A model generated the notes under the pieces. It ran no database searches. It had not been told where the DNA came from and saw nothing but the letters and a program-made list of their open reading frames with translations. Positions 33,646-43,874 of a stretch of 64,000 nt of DNA are shown piece by piece; within the stretch, counting starts at the first letter, position 1, and each line of letters opens with the position of its first letter. The position numbers were made by a program, and so were the translations under genes. The DNA is from an uncultured Spirochaetia bacterium (GTDB lineage: Bacteria > Spirochaetota > Spirochaetia > Sphaerochaetales > Sphaerochaetaceae). The stretch covers positions 20,832 through 84,831 of the forward strand of contig CAJOOY010000006.1 of the NCBI GenBank assembly GCA_905236385.1, in the 5' to 3' direction.

Positions 33646-34091
33646 CAGACACCCGTTGAGCCGAATCCTCCCTCTCCACGCTCTGTCTCATCAAGAGAAA
33701 GAACTGTTTCAAAGGTTGCATTCTCGTGCTTAGCTATTACCATCTGAGCAATTCTGTCTCCGTTTTTAATAACAAAATCAGTATCAGATAGATTAATAAG
33801 AATAATTTTGATTTCTCCGCGGTAGTCAGAATCTATGGTACCCGGAGTGTTTAAAACTGTAATTCCACTCTTGATTGCAAGTCCGGAGCGCGGTCTGATC
33901 TGGGCCTCATAACCAACCGGGAGAGCTATTCTTAAGCCTGTTGGGACAAGAACTCGCTGCAAAGGCTTAACAACCAACGTAGAATTATCAGCAAGGCAGG
34001 CGCAGATGTCTGCGCCTGCTGCCTGTAAAGAGGAATACTGAGGAAGTTTTGCTCCTTCATCCAGCTGTATTTTCAAAATACATTTATCCAT
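33645..34091 (-). CDS. dut: dUTP diphosphatase
   Basis: A 148-residue trimeric dUTPase producing dUMP and preventing uracil incorporation. All five motifs are present: [38 protein letters not shown] and the C-terminal [10 protein letters not shown]. The frame extends upstream to 34196 inside pnp, but ATG 34091 lies four bases after the pnp stop and starts the conserved domain directly. The Shine-Dalgarno is weak (GAAAAG), consistent with re-initiation after pnp. Confidence 0.96.
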   Translation of the reverse strand: MDKCILKIQLDEGAKLPQYSSLQAAGADICACLADNSTLVVKPLQRVLVPTGLRIALPVGYEAQIRPRSGLAIKSGITVLNTPGTIDSDYRGEIKIILINLSDTDFVIKNGDRIAQMVIAKHENATFETVLSLDETERGEGGFGSTGV

Positions 34092-34095
34092 CTTT

Positions 34096-36288
34096 TCAGT
34101 CTCTATGCTCCTTTTTAAAAGGACGCTTTGAATCCGGGCGTCTAGGTCTTTCCTTTCTTGGTTCAGACTTAACTTCTCCATCTGGATCAATTGCATCTAT
34201 GTAAGAAAGTGAAAGTCTTCCGCCAGTTCTATCAATCTCAATCAGCTTAACAGGAATAACCTGTCCAACTGAAAGAACGTCTGATACGTTTTCAACTCTT
34301 GTTCTGGCAAGTTTTGAAATATGGCACAGACCTTCTTTTCCAGGAAGAATCTCAACAAAGGCACCGAAGTCCATAAGTCTCTTAACAGTACCGTTATAAA
34401 TCTTACCTACTTCCGGCTCCTCAACAATAGCCTTGACCATTTCAAGAGCGGCCTGAACAACTGCTGAGTTCTTTCCGTAGATGGTGACTGTTCCTTCATC
34501 ATCAATGTTTACCTCAGCTCCTGTAACCTGAGCTATTCCCTTGATTGTCTTTCCACCGGTACCAATAACAGCACCAATCTTCTCTTCATCAACCTTAGTT
34601 GAAACAATCTTAGGAGCGTACTTGTTTATCTCTTCTCTTGGACCAGCGAGTGTCTGTTCCATAATTCCCAAGATATGGTATCTGCCTTCCTTAGCCTGCT
34701 GGAGAGCCTTACTCATAATCTCTGGAGTAACACCGGCAATCTTAATATCCATCTGGAAGGCGGTAATTCCATCTCTAGTTCCTGCAACCTTGAAGTCCAT
34801 ATCTCCCAGGTGGTCCTCTTCTCCAAGAATATCAGAGAGAATCTGATACTTTGAGTAATCTGCACCTTCGGTGATAAGACCCATGGCTATACCTGCAACT
34901 GGTTTTGAAATAGGAACACCGGCATCCATAAGTGAGAGACAACCTCCACATACAGAAGCCATGGAAGAAGAACCGTTTGATTCCATAATTTCACTGACAA
35001 CCCTGACTGTGTACGGGAACTCATCCTTTGAAGGAACAACAGCCTGGAGGGCTCTCTGAGCCAGGTGTCCATGACCAATCTCTCTTCTTCCGGTTGTAAG
35101 TCTTCCGGTCTCACCTACTGAATACGGTGGGAAGTTGTAGTGCAGCATGAAGTTGCTGTAGTTCTTGTCTCCGTCAATATTGTCAAAAAGCTGCTCGTCC
35201 TGAACGGTACCGAGAGTTGTAACAGCAAGAGACTGAGTTTCTCCACGAGTGAACAGAGCTGAACCGTGAGTTCTATCAAGAACACCGACTTCACAGGTAA
35301 TTGGTCTAATCTCAGTTACCTTTCTTCCATCAACACGGACGCCGTCGTTGAGGATAGAAGAACGGAGAATATTGTACTCAAGGTCATCAAAGAGCTTTGC
35401 AAGCTTTTCTGAAGCGTCTGAGTGCTCAGCAAGAAGGTCTGCAAAATGAGCTTTGACTTCCTGCTTAACAGCAGCAACATTATCATGGCGGGCAAACTTA
35501 CTTGTTCCCTTGAAAGCCTCGCGAACCTTTGGCTCTGCGTAAGATTTAATTGGCTCGAGCCACTGAAGGTCTTCTTCAGCCGCCTCAAGAACAGGAAGCT
35601 TTTCCTTTCCAGCTATCTTTCTGAGCTCAAGCTGTGCATCACAAAGCTTGGTAATAACAGGCTGAGCTGCTGCAATAGCATCCAGCATGTTCTGCTCTGA
35701 AACTTCATGGGCTCCACCTTCAACCATAGTAATTCCGTCTCTTGTGCCTGCAACGACAATATCAAGATCTGCATCTTCAATCTGCTGGAAGGATGGGTTA
35801 ATAACATATTCGCCATCAATGAGGGCTACACGAACACCGGCAATAGGTCCGTTGAACGGAATATCTGAAATGGTGACTGCGGCTGAAGCTGCATTGATTG
35901 CAATAATATCCGGAGTATTAATCTGGTCTGTTGACACGACCGTCGGTACTATCTGGATTTCTCTGCTGAAAGCCTTCTCAAAAAGAGGTCTCATAGGACG
36001 GTCAATAAGACGGCTGACAAGAATCTCTTTGTCTTTTGGTTTTGATTCTCTCTTGAGGAAGCCTCCGGGAATCTTTCCTGCGGCATAGTACTTTTCATTG
36101 TATTCTACTGATACTGGTACATAATCAAGCATCTCACTTGCACTGTCTGAGCAGCAAACTGTAGCAATTACAGCAGAACCTGCGTAGTGTGCATAAACTG
36201 CACCGTTAGCCTGTTTGGCAATCTTACCTGTCTCAAATACGAGATCATCATTGCCAATACGGACTGAAATTTTCTTTACTTGTTCCAT
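34096..36288 (-). CDS. pnp: Polyribonucleotide nucleotidyltransferase (PNPase)
   Basis: A 730-residue phosphorolytic 3'-5' exoribonuclease. Two RNase PH-like domains are visible, the second with [17 protein letters not shown] and [20 protein letters not shown], then a KH domain ([20 protein letters not shown]) and an S1 domain ([20 protein letters not shown]), ending in a basic tail. Catalytic features appear intact. It follows rpsO across a 71-nt spacer containing a strong hairpin, the usual rpsO-pnp arrangement. Confidence 0.97.
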   Translation of the reverse strand: MEQVKKISVRIGNDDLVFETGKIAKQANGAVYAHYAGSAVIATVCCSDSASEMLDYVPVSVEYNEKYYAAGKIPGGFLKRESKPKDKEILVSRLIDRPMRPLFEKAFSREIQIVPTVVSTDQINTPDIIAINAASAAVTISDIPFNGPIAGVRVALIDGEYVINPSFQQIEDADLDIVVAGTRDGITMVEGGAHEVSEQNMLDAIAAAQPVITKLCDAQLELRKIAGKEKLPVLEAAEEDLQWLEPIKSYAEPKVREAFKGTSKFARHDNVAAVKQEVKAHFADLLAEHSDASEKLAKLFDDLEYNILRSSILNDGVRVDGRKVTEIRPITCEVGVLDRTHGSALFTRGETQSLAVTTLGTVQDEQLFDNIDGDKNYSNFMLHYNFPPYSVGETGRLTTGRREIGHGHLAQRALQAVVPSKDEFPYTVRVVSEIMESNGSSSMASVCGGCLSLMDAGVPISKPVAGIAMGLITEGADYSKYQILSDILGEEDHLGDMDFKVAGTRDGITAFQMDIKIAGVTPEIMSKALQQAKEGRYHILGIMEQTLAGPREEINKYAPKIVSTKVDEEKIGAVIGTGGKTIKGIAQVTGAEVNIDDEGTVTIYGKNSAVVQAALEMVKAIVEEPEVGKIYNGTVKRLMDFGAFVEILPGKEGLCHISKLARTRVENVSDVLSVGQVIPVKLIEIDRTGGRLSLSYIDAIDPDGEVKSEPRKERPRRPDSKRPFKKEHRD

Positions 36289-36323
36289 AAATTCTCTCTA
36301 CTTCTTTTTTCTTTAAACACAGC

Positions 36324-36350
36324 AATAGCTCCGGAAGACCCGGAGCTATT
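36324..36350 (-). other. rpsO-pnp intergenic hairpin
   Basis: A perfect 11-bp stem AATAGCTCCGG/CCGGAGCTATT with a five-base loop lies between rpsO and pnp. On the minus strand no U-run follows, so a processing or autoregulatory role (RNase III and PNPase act on this spacer in E. coli) is more likely than full termination. Confidence 0.75.
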
Positions 36351-36359
36351 TTCATTGAC

Positions 36360-36626
36360 TTATTTTCTGAGACCAAGCTCAGCAATCAATGATCTGTATC
36401 TTTCAATATCCGTATTCTTAAGATATCTGAGAAGTCTCCTTCTCTGACCGACCATCTTAAGAAGACCGCGGTTTGAAGCGTGATCTTTCGGATTTGCCTT
36501 GAAATGACCCTGAAGGTCATTGATTCTGGCAGTCAGGAGAGCAACCTGAACTTCTGTTGCTCCTGTGTTCTTCTCGTCACCACCAAACTTGGCAATGATC
36601 TGAGCTTTCTCTTCTTTGGTAACCAT
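36360..36626 (-). CDS. rpsO: 30S ribosomal protein S15
   Basis: An 88-residue S15, a primary 16S rRNA binder. The conserved text includes [40 protein letters not shown] and [20 protein letters not shown], with one change (DHASNRGLL for the more usual DxHSRRGLL). Length is standard. It begins three bases after the ribF-like stop and has a good AGGAGTG Shine-Dalgarno. Confidence 0.98.
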   Translation of the reverse strand: MVTKEEKAQIIAKFGGDEKNTGATEVQVALLTARINDLQGHFKANPKDHASNRGLLKMVGQRRRLLRYLKNTDIERYRSLIAELGLRK

Positions 36627-36629
36627 ACG

Positions 36630-37250
36630 TTACACTCCTGAAGATTTATTTTTTAACAGCCTACAGGACCCGGAACCGGGACTAAGAGGTCTGCCAAGCA
36701 AGGCGGAAGCTTTTTCCGTCTCACCTGTTAGGAGACATCTCCGTATCAGGGTGCTACTGACTTCTTCACCGTCAACAAATAAAGAAGGAACAACCTTAAC
36801 ATACGCAGATGAAGTGTATTTAGAAAGAATCTTTCCAATCTCAGAAGAACCTACACTGCTGTCTGTTCTTCCGCAACGGAAGCTCTCTCCAACAACCATC
36901 GCCTTCAAGCTGTACGACGTACAAAGCCCGGCAATGAACTCCTCACCGGAAAGTTTACTCATATCTGAGGAAAAGTCAATTATGCACCTGTAATCTATTC
37001 CGGCTTCCTGAAGAAGTTTATTTGTTTCCTCTTCAGAAATAATACTGTCCATGCTCTTTTGTTTTCCAAGAAACATCTTGGGATTAATATTGAACATGAT
37101 AATCACGCTTTTACAGGCGTTTTTCTTTGCCTCAGAGACAAGAGTTCGGATTATTCTCAAGTGGCCTCTGTGCAGTCCATCAAACACTCCTACGGAGACA
37201 ACACAATCCATATTTTTAAAAACAGGATCACAGAACTTCTTAATTTCCAT
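36630..37250 (-). CDS. ribF: FAD synthetase-type protein without riboflavin kinase domain
   Basis: A 206-residue protein matching the N-terminal FMN adenylyltransferase half of bifunctional RibF: nucleotide motif VSVGVFDGLHRGHLRII, VVGESFRCGRTDSS and the late SSTLIRRCLLTGETEKASAL. The sequence stops soon after LLGRPLSPG, exactly where the riboflavin kinase domain (about 120 residues in normal RibF) should start, and rpsO follows three bases later, so the kinase half is absent and not just frameshifted. ATG 37250 is preferred over 37271 because AGGAAAG precedes it. It overlaps truB by 11 nt. Confidence 0.85.
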   Translation of the reverse strand: MEIKKFCDPVFKNMDCVVSVGVFDGLHRGHLRIIRTLVSEAKKNACKSVIIMFNINPKMFLGKQKSMDSIISEEETNKLLQEAGIDYRCIIDFSSDMSKLSGEEFIAGLCTSYSLKAMVVGESFRCGRTDSSVGSSEIGKILSKYTSSAYVKVVPSLFVDGEEVSSTLIRRCLLTGETEKASALLGRPLSPGSGSCRLLKNKSSGV

Positions 37251-37941
37251 TTTCTTTCCTGTATTTTTCAAGTTTTTCTAATAAAACAGCTGTCATGTCT
37301 ACAGTTTCCAGGTCTTCGGCATTGTCGTAATCGACAGCTTCTGTGACGCTGAATGGGCCAATTGCATCTCTGTTTAGTTCAGTTACGTAGGCGCAGGAGG
37401 AGCATTTTTCTCCCAAATCCCGTGCGTAGGAGCGTATATAGGTGCCCTTGGAGACGTGTAGCTTTATCTTCAAATAAGGCTTTTCGTAGCTGATTATCTC
37501 AGCTTCCTTTATAATCACGGGGCGACCTTCAAGCTTCACTTCTTTGCCTTCACGAATGAGCTGATAGCTACGCTTTCCGTTAACGTGTATGGCGCTGTAC
37601 ACAGGCGGAATCTGGACTATGGGGCCCTTAAGAGCCTCCACAGCTTTAACAACCGTCTCCAACTCTGGAGCGTCTGCAGTTTTAATCACATCCCCTTCCG
37701 GGTCCAAAGTATCAGTTTCCTTACCGAATTCAATTACGGCCGTATAGGTCTTGTCCAGACCCATAAAAGTGTCGTTGAGCTTAGTGTACTTGCCACAGAG
37801 AGCAATAATAAGGCCGCTTGCGAACTTATCTAAAGTCCCGCAGTGGCCTGTTTTCCTGTTAATTACTCTTTTAACTCGCCCGAGGCAGGAAAATGAAGTG
37901 ACCCCGGGCTTCTTGTTAATCAGAACTATTGCGTCTCTCAC
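37240..37941 (-). CDS. truB: tRNA pseudouridine-55 synthase
   Basis: A 233-residue TruB making pseudouridine 55 in the T loop of tRNAs. The catalytic Asp is in GHCGTLDKFASGLIIALCG, preceded by KKPGVTSFSCLGRVKR, and followed by YSAIHVNGKRSYQLIREGKE and GTYIRSYARDLGEKCS. It is shorter than E. coli TruB and lacks most of a C-terminal PUA domain. It overlaps rbfA by four bases and ribF by 11. Confidence 0.95.
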   Translation of the reverse strand: MRDAIVLINKKPGVTSFSCLGRVKRVINRKTGHCGTLDKFASGLIIALCGKYTKLNDTFMGLDKTYTAVIEFGKETDTLDPEGDVIKTADAPELETVVKAVEALKGPIVQIPPVYSAIHVNGKRSYQLIREGKEVKLEGRPVIIKEAEIISYEKPYLKIKLHVSKGTYIRSYARDLGEKCSSCAYVTELNRDAIGPFSVTEAVDYDNAEDLETVDMTAVLLEKLEKYRKENGN

Positions 37942-38282
37942 TTTTTGATTGACTCCAGCAGCTCGTTAATCCTTGAAGCTTCTCTCTGCGTGGTATCTGG
38001 CAGGAAGGTAAGCTTTGGTGTGTTCTTTGTCTTGAGGGCTGAAGCAAGTCTCCCCTGAATGAAAGCTGCTGCGCTTTGTAGTGCCTTAACTGACCTTTCA
38101 AGCTCGTTATCCATAAGGCATGAGACGTACAGTGTTGCATAAGAGTTATCTTTAGAAACGCTTATGTCACTTATACTTGCAAAGCGTGACAGTTTCGGGT
38201 TTTTAATCTCACCCGAAACAATCAATGTGTTTACCGCTTCCATTATCCTGGACTCAATTCTGCTCTGTGAATAATCCGACAT
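37938..38282 (-). CDS. rbfA: Ribosome-binding factor A
   Basis: A 114-residue KH-like 30S maturation factor. Family text includes SRIESRIMEAVNTLIVSGEI, SISDISVSKDNSYATLYVS with LMDN, and AFIQGRLASALKTKNTPKLT, which holds the conserved RxxLAxxLxxRxxPxLxF pattern. It overlaps infB by one base and truB by four, in the standard infB-rbfA-truB order. Confidence 0.95.
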   Translation of the reverse strand: MSDYSQSRIESRIMEAVNTLIVSGEIKNPKLSRFASISDISVSKDNSYATLYVSCLMDNELERSVKALQSAAAFIQGRLASALKTKNTPKLTFLPDTTQREASRINELLESIKK

Positions 38283-40861
38283 CAGATACGCTCCCAGACA
38301 TTGTCAAGCTTTCTAGCTGTTTCCTTGATCTCTACAAATTCGATAATATCTCCTTCTTTAAGATCCTGGAAATTCTCAATTCCAATACCGCATTCAAAGC
38401 CTTCAGTGACTTCTCTAGCATCATCCTTGAAGCGCTTGAGTGAGGAAATCTTCAACAGTTCCTTACTAAGCTGAATGTTGTCTCTGACAACTCTGCAGAA
38501 GTTGTTTCTCTTTACGCTGCCAGAAGTAATGAAACAACCGGCAATCAAGCCAACCTTAGGAACCTTGAAGACCTGACGCACTTCTGCTGTTCCTACATCT
38601 ACCTCAGTTCTTTCAGGACTGAGCATGCCTTCCATAGCAGCCTTAACGTCATCTACAACATTATAAATAATATTGTACTTTCTGATATCAATCTTCTCTT
38701 CATCAGCTCTAGCCTGTGCCTTTGGTGTAGGTCTTACGTTAAAACCAATAACCAGTGCCGGGTTCTCAGAAGCAGAAGCAAGGTTAATATCATCTTCAAT
38801 GATTGCACCGGCAGCGGCTCTGATTACGCTGACTCTGATTTCAGGTGTACTGAGCTTTTCAAGGGCCATTTTGAGGGCTTCAACTGAACCCTGAACGTCT
38901 CCCTTGATAACAAGGTTAAGTTCCTGTACGTCTCCTTCATGCATAACATCAAACATGTTCTCAAGTGTAACTTTCTTGAACCTGCTTGCCTGGTTCTGCC
39001 TCTCAAGCTCCTGTCTCTTGGAACCGATTATTCTTGACTGTTTCTCATCTTCACAGACCTGGAACGGGTCTCCTGCACTAGGAACAGAGGAAAGTCCGAT
39101 AACTTCAACAGGAGTTGAAGGACCGGCGGTCTTAACCTTTTTACCTTTGTCATTGAACATGGCTCTTACTCTTCCCGGATAAATACCGGAAACATAGTAA
39201 TCACCCTGCTTCAGCGTTCCTCTTTCAATAATAACTGAGGCTACAATTCCTCTACCCTGGTCAATTCTGGCTTCAAGAACCCTACCCTCAGCTCTACAGT
39301 TAGGATTGGCCTTGAGGTCCATCATTTCAGCCTGAAGAAGAATAGTATCCAGAAGGTTCTCTATACCTATCTTCTGCTTTGCAGAAATCTGACAGTACAG
39401 AGTCTGTCCACCCCATTCTTCCGGCATGAGACCGTAGTCTGAAAGCTGTTGCATAACTCTCTCCGGCTTTGCTTCAGGAAGGTCTATCTTGTTAATAGCA
39501 ACAATAATTGGAACACCGGCAGCCTTAGCATGGTCAATAGCTTCAATTGTCTGAGGCATGACTCCGTCATTTGCTGCAACAACCAGAACAACAATATCTG
39601 TCACCTGAGCTCCACGGGCACGCATGAGTGTAAATGCAGCATGACCCGGGGTGTCGAGGAAGACAACGTCTCCCTTATCTGGGATGCTAACCTTGTAGGC
39701 ACCAATGTGCTGTGTAATTCCACCAAACTCACCTGCAACAACGTTTGTTGAGCGGATAGCATCCAGAAGCTTTGTCTTACCATGGTCAACGTGTCCCATT
39801 ACTGTGACAATTGGAGCCCTTGGCTGAAGATCCTCTTCTCTGTCCTCTTCCTTCTCAATAACCGTCTCTTCATACAGGTCAATGATATGTACCTGGCAGC
39901 CGTATTCTTCAGCAATGATTGTAGCAGTATCACTGTCAATGCTCTGGTTAATACTTACCATCATGCCCATGCTGAAGAGCTTACTGATTATATCTGAAGC
40001 CTTTATGTTCATCTTCTTAGCCAGGTCACTGACGGTAACATTCGGCATAATATCTATGCTCTTTGCAACTACCGCTACCGGGCCGGAAGCCTTCTTCTTT
40101 TCAAACTGCTTTAACTCAAGCTCATCTTCCTGAATCTCATGGCGTCTGTCTCTTCCCTTATCCTTGGAGAAGACTCTCTTATTCTTTCCGCCTTCAGTAG
40201 ACAGTGGCTGGGCAAAACCGCCCTTAGCTCCTCTGTTTCCAGCATTTGGCCCTCTGAAGTTTCCGCCTTGTCCGCCCTGTCTCTGGGCACCAAAATCATT
40301 TGGTCTGTCCTTTCCAAACGGAGCTCTTCTGTTCTGACTGGATCTTGGGGTGTAAACACCTGAATTAGGCTGTCCCTGTCTATTGTTGTTCCTGTTCTGA
40401 GGAATACGCTTTCCATCTGAACCATAAACAACTCCACCAACAGAACCAACAGGCCCAGAGCTTGAACTCTTCTTTGGAGCGCCAAAGTTAATTGGAGGCA
40501 AGTTAGCTCCTGAAATAATAACAGGACCGTTACTGATAGTTGTATTAACATTTGAAGGCTTTTTCACAACCTTCTTCACTGGCTGCTGAGGAGCTACAGG
40601 CTTAGGTGTAGTAACAGGAGCTTCTTCTGTCTTTACAACCTCTTCCTGCTTTATAACAGGAGCAGTCTCCTTAGGCTCTTCCGCCGGTTTTGTTTTCACA
40701 ACAACCTGAGGCTGTGGTTTCTTTTTGACAATCACAACCCTCTTTTTCTCCATGGCTGGCTTCTGTTGAGGCTGCTGAGGCTGTTGAGTTACAGGTGCCT
40801 GCATTTCAGCACTTCTGCTTTGTTTGATTAATGTAGCTTTTGGCTTAATATCTTCTGGCAT
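38282..40861 (-). CDS. infB: Translation initiation factor IF-2
   Basis: An 859-residue GTPase that delivers initiator tRNA to the 30S subunit. The first 270 residues or so are low-complexity and rich in Pro, Gln, Lys, Gly, Asn and Arg. An IF2_N segment ([20 protein letters not shown]) is followed by the G domain with G1 GHVDHGKT, G3 DTPGHAAF and G4 NKID, then domains II, C1 and C2. The repetitive N-terminus on the opposite strand creates open frames that are artefacts. It lies nine bases after nusA. Confidence 0.97.
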   Translation of the reverse strand: MPEDIKPKATLIKQSRSAEMQAPVTQQPQQPQQKPAMEKKRVVIVKKKPQPQVVVKTKPAEEPKETAPVIKQEEVVKTEEAPVTTPKPVAPQQPVKKVVKKPSNVNTTISNGPVIISGANLPPINFGAPKKSSSSGPVGSVGGVVYGSDGKRIPQNRNNNRQGQPNSGVYTPRSSQNRRAPFGKDRPNDFGAQRQGGQGGNFRGPNAGNRGAKGGFAQPLSTEGGKNKRVFSKDKGRDRRHEIQEDELELKQFEKKKASGPVAVVAKSIDIMPNVTVSDLAKKMNIKASDIISKLFSMGMMVSINQSIDSDTATIIAEEYGCQVHIIDLYEETVIEKEEDREEDLQPRAPIVTVMGHVDHGKTKLLDAIRSTNVVAGEFGGITQHIGAYKVSIPDKGDVVFLDTPGHAAFTLMRARGAQVTDIVVLVVAANDGVMPQTIEAIDHAKAAGVPIIVAINKIDLPEAKPERVMQQLSDYGLMPEEWGGQTLYCQISAKQKIGIENLLDTILLQAEMMDLKANPNCRAEGRVLEARIDQGRGIVASVIIERGTLKQGDYYVSGIYPGRVRAMFNDKGKKVKTAGPSTPVEVIGLSSVPSAGDPFQVCEDEKQSRIIGSKRQELERQNQASRFKKVTLENMFDVMHEGDVQELNLVIKGDVQGSVEALKMALEKLSTPEIRVSVIRAAAGAIIEDDINLASASENPALVIGFNVRPTPKAQARADEEKIDIRKYNIIYNVVDDVKAAMEGMLSPERTEVDVGTAEVRQVFKVPKVGLIAGCFITSGSVKRNNFCRVVRDNIQLSKELLKISSLKRFKDDAREVTEGFECGIGIENFQDLKEGDIIEFVEIKETARKLDNVWERI

Positions 40862-40870
40862 TAATAGCTA

Positions 40871-42343
40871 TTACTCCTCGTCCTCTTCGTCTAAGGATTC
40901 AAAACTGATCTCAACATGACAGTTAGGACACTCTGTCATGCCCTCTTTCAGCGGATGACCACAGTTCGGGCACTCAAAGGTACCTTCTTCAGAGTCTTCC
41001 TCAATAATATCTACGCTCTCGCTTATGGCCTTGTTAATCTGAGCAGCCTCTTCTTCTGAAATATCTCCAAGATCAGCAATCTCTTCTTCTGAGTACTCAA
41101 GGAAGTCTTCAACATAAAGAATGTCATGCTTTTCAAGTTTCTTAACAATAGCTTCCTCAATTGGAAGATCCCTGAGAGGAATTCCCTCTTCAGCCTCAGC
41201 AGCTTCCTGAATGCCTGGCTCTTCCGTAACATCTGTAAATACAGCATCTGCTGCAGCTCTTGCCTGCTCAAATACATCCATGCTTTCAAAGTCTTCCTGG
41301 GTCTTAACATCTACCATCCAGTCACACATTCTGTTGACCAGACGTACATTCATACCCTGCTTTCCGATTGCAAGAGAAAGCTGACTCTGATCAACAATAG
41401 CTACAGCCATCTTCTTCTCGTAGTCAGTGACATATATTCTGTCAACCTTAGCTGGTGAAAGAGCGTTTGCAATATACTCAAGCGGGTTTGGATCCCACCT
41501 GACCACGTCTATTCTCTCATCATCTATTTCTTTCATGATCATCTGGATTCTTGCACCCTTAAGACCAACACAGGTTCCAACAGCATCCACATCTGTCTTC
41601 TTCGGCCATACAGCAACCTTTGTTCTGTAACCGGGAACACGGACAATCTTGACTATCTCAAGTCCGGGATCCTTGGAAACAAGTTCAGGAACATTTATAT
41701 AGAAAAGCTTCTTAATGAAGTCTTCTGAAACTCTTGTAAGAAGAACTCTGATATTCTTTTCATTCTTCTCATCCGGTTTGACACTTTCAACAAAGCAACG
41801 GATCCTGTCTCCCTTGTTGTATACTTCTTTAGGACTCTGATTCTTTGCAGGCAGATAACCGCTTGTCTTTCCAAGGTCAACCATTATGTCTCCGTTTTCC
41901 TTGACTGCCTGAACATAGCCGTTGATTATCTCTCCGACCTTGCCCTTGTACTCTGAAAGAAGCTCATCTTTCTGAATCTCTCTTATCTGGCTCTGAACAC
42001 GCTGTTTTCCAGTCTGAACAGTACTGCTGCTGAAATCTTTCGGGTCAATAGGAATAAGCAGCTCATCCCCTACCTCAGCCTCATCATTGAACTCAAGAGC
42101 CTCTGAAAGAGGGATTTCAGCAAAATTATCAGCATAATAATCGTCATCATCAACAACTGTGCGTCTTGCAGCCAGTTCAAAAGATGAAAGATCATCAGCA
42201 AAGGTTACAACTGCATTTTCATCAGTTTTGTACTTGTTCTTAAAACTTGCAAGAAGGCTTTGCCTGACTATATCAAGCACCAATTCCTTGGAAAGCCCCT
42301 TCTCGTTAATCATAGCCTCAATGGCTTCTTTAAACTCAGACAT
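40871..42343 (-). CDS. nusA: Transcription factor NusA with C-terminal zinc ribbon
   Basis: A 490-residue NusA that controls pausing, termination and antitermination. In order: the N-terminal RNA-polymerase-binding domain, an S1 domain (VGEIINGYVQAVKENGDIMV), two KH domains (PAKVDRIYVTDYEKKMAVAI and LAIGKQGMNVRLV regions), and one helix-hairpin-helix repeat (KHDILYVEDFLEYSEEEIAD). Unusually, the tail carries a zinc ribbon with Cys at 458, 461, 472 and 475 (ECPNCGHPLKEG, TECPNCHVE). It overlaps rimP by eight bases, in the classic rimP-nusA-infB operon. Confidence 0.96.
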   Translation of the reverse strand: MSEFKEAIEAMINEKGLSKELVLDIVRQSLLASFKNKYKTDENAVVTFADDLSSFELAARRTVVDDDDYYADNFAEIPLSEALEFNDEAEVGDELLIPIDPKDFSSSTVQTGKQRVQSQIREIQKDELLSEYKGKVGEIINGYVQAVKENGDIMVDLGKTSGYLPAKNQSPKEVYNKGDRIRCFVESVKPDEKNEKNIRVLLTRVSEDFIKKLFYINVPELVSKDPGLEIVKIVRVPGYRTKVAVWPKKTDVDAVGTCVGLKGARIQMIMKEIDDERIDVVRWDPNPLEYIANALSPAKVDRIYVTDYEKKMAVAIVDQSQLSLAIGKQGMNVRLVNRMCDWMVDVKTQEDFESMDVFEQARAAADAVFTDVTEEPGIQEAAEAEEGIPLRDLPIEEAIVKKLEKHDILYVEDFLEYSEEEIADLGDISEEEAAQINKAISESVDIIEEDSEEGTFECPNCGHPLKEGMTECPNCHVEISFESLDEEDEE

Positions 42344-42902
42344 CAGCAGAATCTCCTAATCTGTTATTTCCTTTATTCTTTTTCTGAGAAATCTGATTCT
42401 TTCTCTTCTTATCCTCAGCAGTTTCCCAGACAAATTCCAATTTAGCTTTTTGAATATCTTCTTTCTCAAGAAACAGACTCTCTCCTGTCTCAGAAGAATC
42501 TTCAACCTTGTAATTACCTAGCTCAATTCTGTTATCAACCAGGCCTCTGTTCTCACCGACTACCCAGCTTCCCTTTTCCTTGCTGTACAGTCTTACAGTC
42601 TTTCCAGAGAAAACATCAAACTCGTTAAAGTCTTTGAATGTTCTCTGCAGTCCTGCAGTTGAGACCTCCATTGAAAGCAAATCCCTGCCATAACGGAGCT
42701 CAAGACGCGGCTCTACTGCTCTGTGAAAAGTCTCACAATCATCAATGGTCACATCTTTCTCTTTAGAAGCAATTACAAGACTAACCTTGATCTCATCTGA
42801 CTTTTTGTAAACCTCTGCGTCCACTATACAAAAACCAAGACTGGTGGCTACCGGCTCAAGATCTTTATAAAGCTCACTATCTCTAATTTCTTCTTTTATC
42901 AT
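42336..42902 (-). CDS. rimP: Ribosome maturation factor RimP
   Basis: A 188-residue 30S assembly factor, first gene of a roughly 13-kb operon. The N-terminal domain has LYKDLEPVATSLGFCIVDAE, and the central motif is YGRDLLSMEVSTAGLQRTFK (family Y.LEVSSPGLxRPL). The C-terminal SH3-like part is divergent and ends basic. There is no strong Shine-Dalgarno; the ATG lies 12 nt behind an intrinsic terminator structure, so expression of the operon is likely attenuated. Confidence 0.92.
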   Translation of the reverse strand: MIKEEIRDSELYKDLEPVATSLGFCIVDAEVYKKSDEIKVSLVIASKEKDVTIDDCETFHRAVEPRLELRYGRDLLSMEVSTAGLQRTFKDFNEFDVFSGKTVRLYSKEKGSWVVGENRGLVDNRIELGNYKVEDSSETGESLFLEKEDIQKAKLEFVWETAEDKKRKNQISQKKNKGNNRLGDSADV

Positions 42903-42913
42903 CTTCGGTCATC

Positions 42914-42942
42914 AAAAAAGGAACCGGGGTTCCCGATTCCTT
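42914..42942 (-). terminator. Attenuator-type terminator in the rimP-nusA leader
   Basis: An 11-bp stem (42942-42932 with 42928-42918, one G-U pair, three-base loop) is followed by six T on the minus strand. The operon promoter lies upstream of it and rimP starts 12 nt downstream, so polymerase from that promoter must read through. It could also end comF transcripts. Confidence 0.8.
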
Positions 42943-42969
42943 AAAACTAAGTTTAATTTATCTGAGCTA

Positions 42970-42999
42970 AATATAGCCTGAATCTGACAATAGTGTCAA
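42970..42999 (-). promoter_or_regulatory. rimP-nusA-infB operon promoter
   Basis: Minus-strand consensus TTGACA (42999-42994), 18 bp spacer, TATATT (42975-42970). The -35 box starts five bases beyond the comF stop. The predicted start is near 42963, about 60 nt before rimP. Confidence 0.7.
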
Positions 43000-43003
43000 C
43001 AAG

Positions 43004-43678
43004 TCACAACTCAGCAAATACTGTCAGCGCCATAATTTTCCTGTACCCAGCTTCTTCCAAAACAGTAGAGCAGGATTTAAGGGTCATGCCTGTGGTACAA
43101 ATATCATCCAAAATGATTATCCTCTGTCCACAATCAACACTCTTCTCCTTGACAGCAAACCTAGACTCAGAGCTCTTTATTCTGCTTTCAAGCCCTAAAA
43201 ACTTCTGCTCTTCAGATGAAACTTCCCTATTCTTCAATAATTCACACACCCTGAATCCATACCTTCTTTCCAATACACCAGCTATCTCTCTCATATGGTC
43301 CCAGCCACGCCTTTTAAAAGAAGTTGAAGAACACGGCACAGGAACTAAAACACTGTCAGACAACCCATTCTTCTTCAAATAATCAGAGAGAATAAAGGCA
43401 AACAGGCGCGAATACTTTTTCATGCCTCTGAATTTATAGCTCTCAAGAATATGCCTGATCTTAGCATTCCTGTAATCAAACAAACTAACTATCCTTATCC
43501 CCGGTAGCTCTTTACACCTTTTACAACTATAGACATAGTCCAAAAGAGGATAAGAACAGACCTTACACCTAACCATATAGGAATCAAAACAGTTGTATTC
43601 AAGAAAAGTCTTACAAGAAGAGCAAACAACCCTACCTGGCAGCACACTGCCCCCACATATTAAACATTTAACATTCAT
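43004..43678 (-). CDS. comF: ComF-family phosphoribosyltransferase-like protein
   Basis: A 224-residue ComF/GntX protein. An N-terminal zinc-binding part (CLICGGSVLPGRVVCSSC; CKVCSYPLLDYVYSCKRCKE) is followed by the phosphoribosyltransferase fold with VPVPCSSTSFKRRGWDHMRE and the PRPP motif IIILDDICTTGMTLKSC. The family acts in DNA uptake in naturally competent bacteria, but the role here is not shown by context. It stands alone and has no clear Shine-Dalgarno (GTCTATATAGGT precedes the ATG), so it may also have a very short leader. Confidence 0.9.
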   Translation of the reverse strand: MNVKCLICGGSVLPGRVVCSSCKTFLEYNCFDSYMVRCKVCSYPLLDYVYSCKRCKELPGIRIVSLFDYRNAKIRHILESYKFRGMKKYSRLFAFILSDYLKKNGLSDSVLVPVPCSSTSFKRRGWDHMREIAGVLERRYGFRVCELLKNREVSSEEQKFLGLESRIKSSESRFAVKEKSVDCGQRIIILDDICTTGMTLKSCSTVLEEAGYRKIMALTVFAEL

Positions 43679-43847
43679 ACCTATATAGACGCCACGAAGT
43701 GCCTAAGCCTTGTAAAAAGCTGGAAAGTTTATGTTTTACAGGGGTCTTTTGGGCAGAGTTTTTGTCTGAAAAGATTACTCGTGTGGCCCTTTCTAGAAAA
43801 AAGAGGCTTAAAAAGATCCACCAGAATGTGTGAAAAACGCTTCTCAC

Positions 43848-43874
43848 CAGATTCTTGAGAGAATCTGCTTTTTT
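43848..43874 (+). terminator. Orphan intrinsic terminator
   Basis: An 8-bp perfect stem with a four-base loop and six T downstream, in a gap with no plus-strand gene before it. It may insulate the importer promoter or end an unidentified small RNA. Confidence 0.55.

Noticed and set aside
40111..40551. 146-codon minus-strand frame within infB
   Set aside because: Alternative frame of the low-complexity IF-2 N-terminus.
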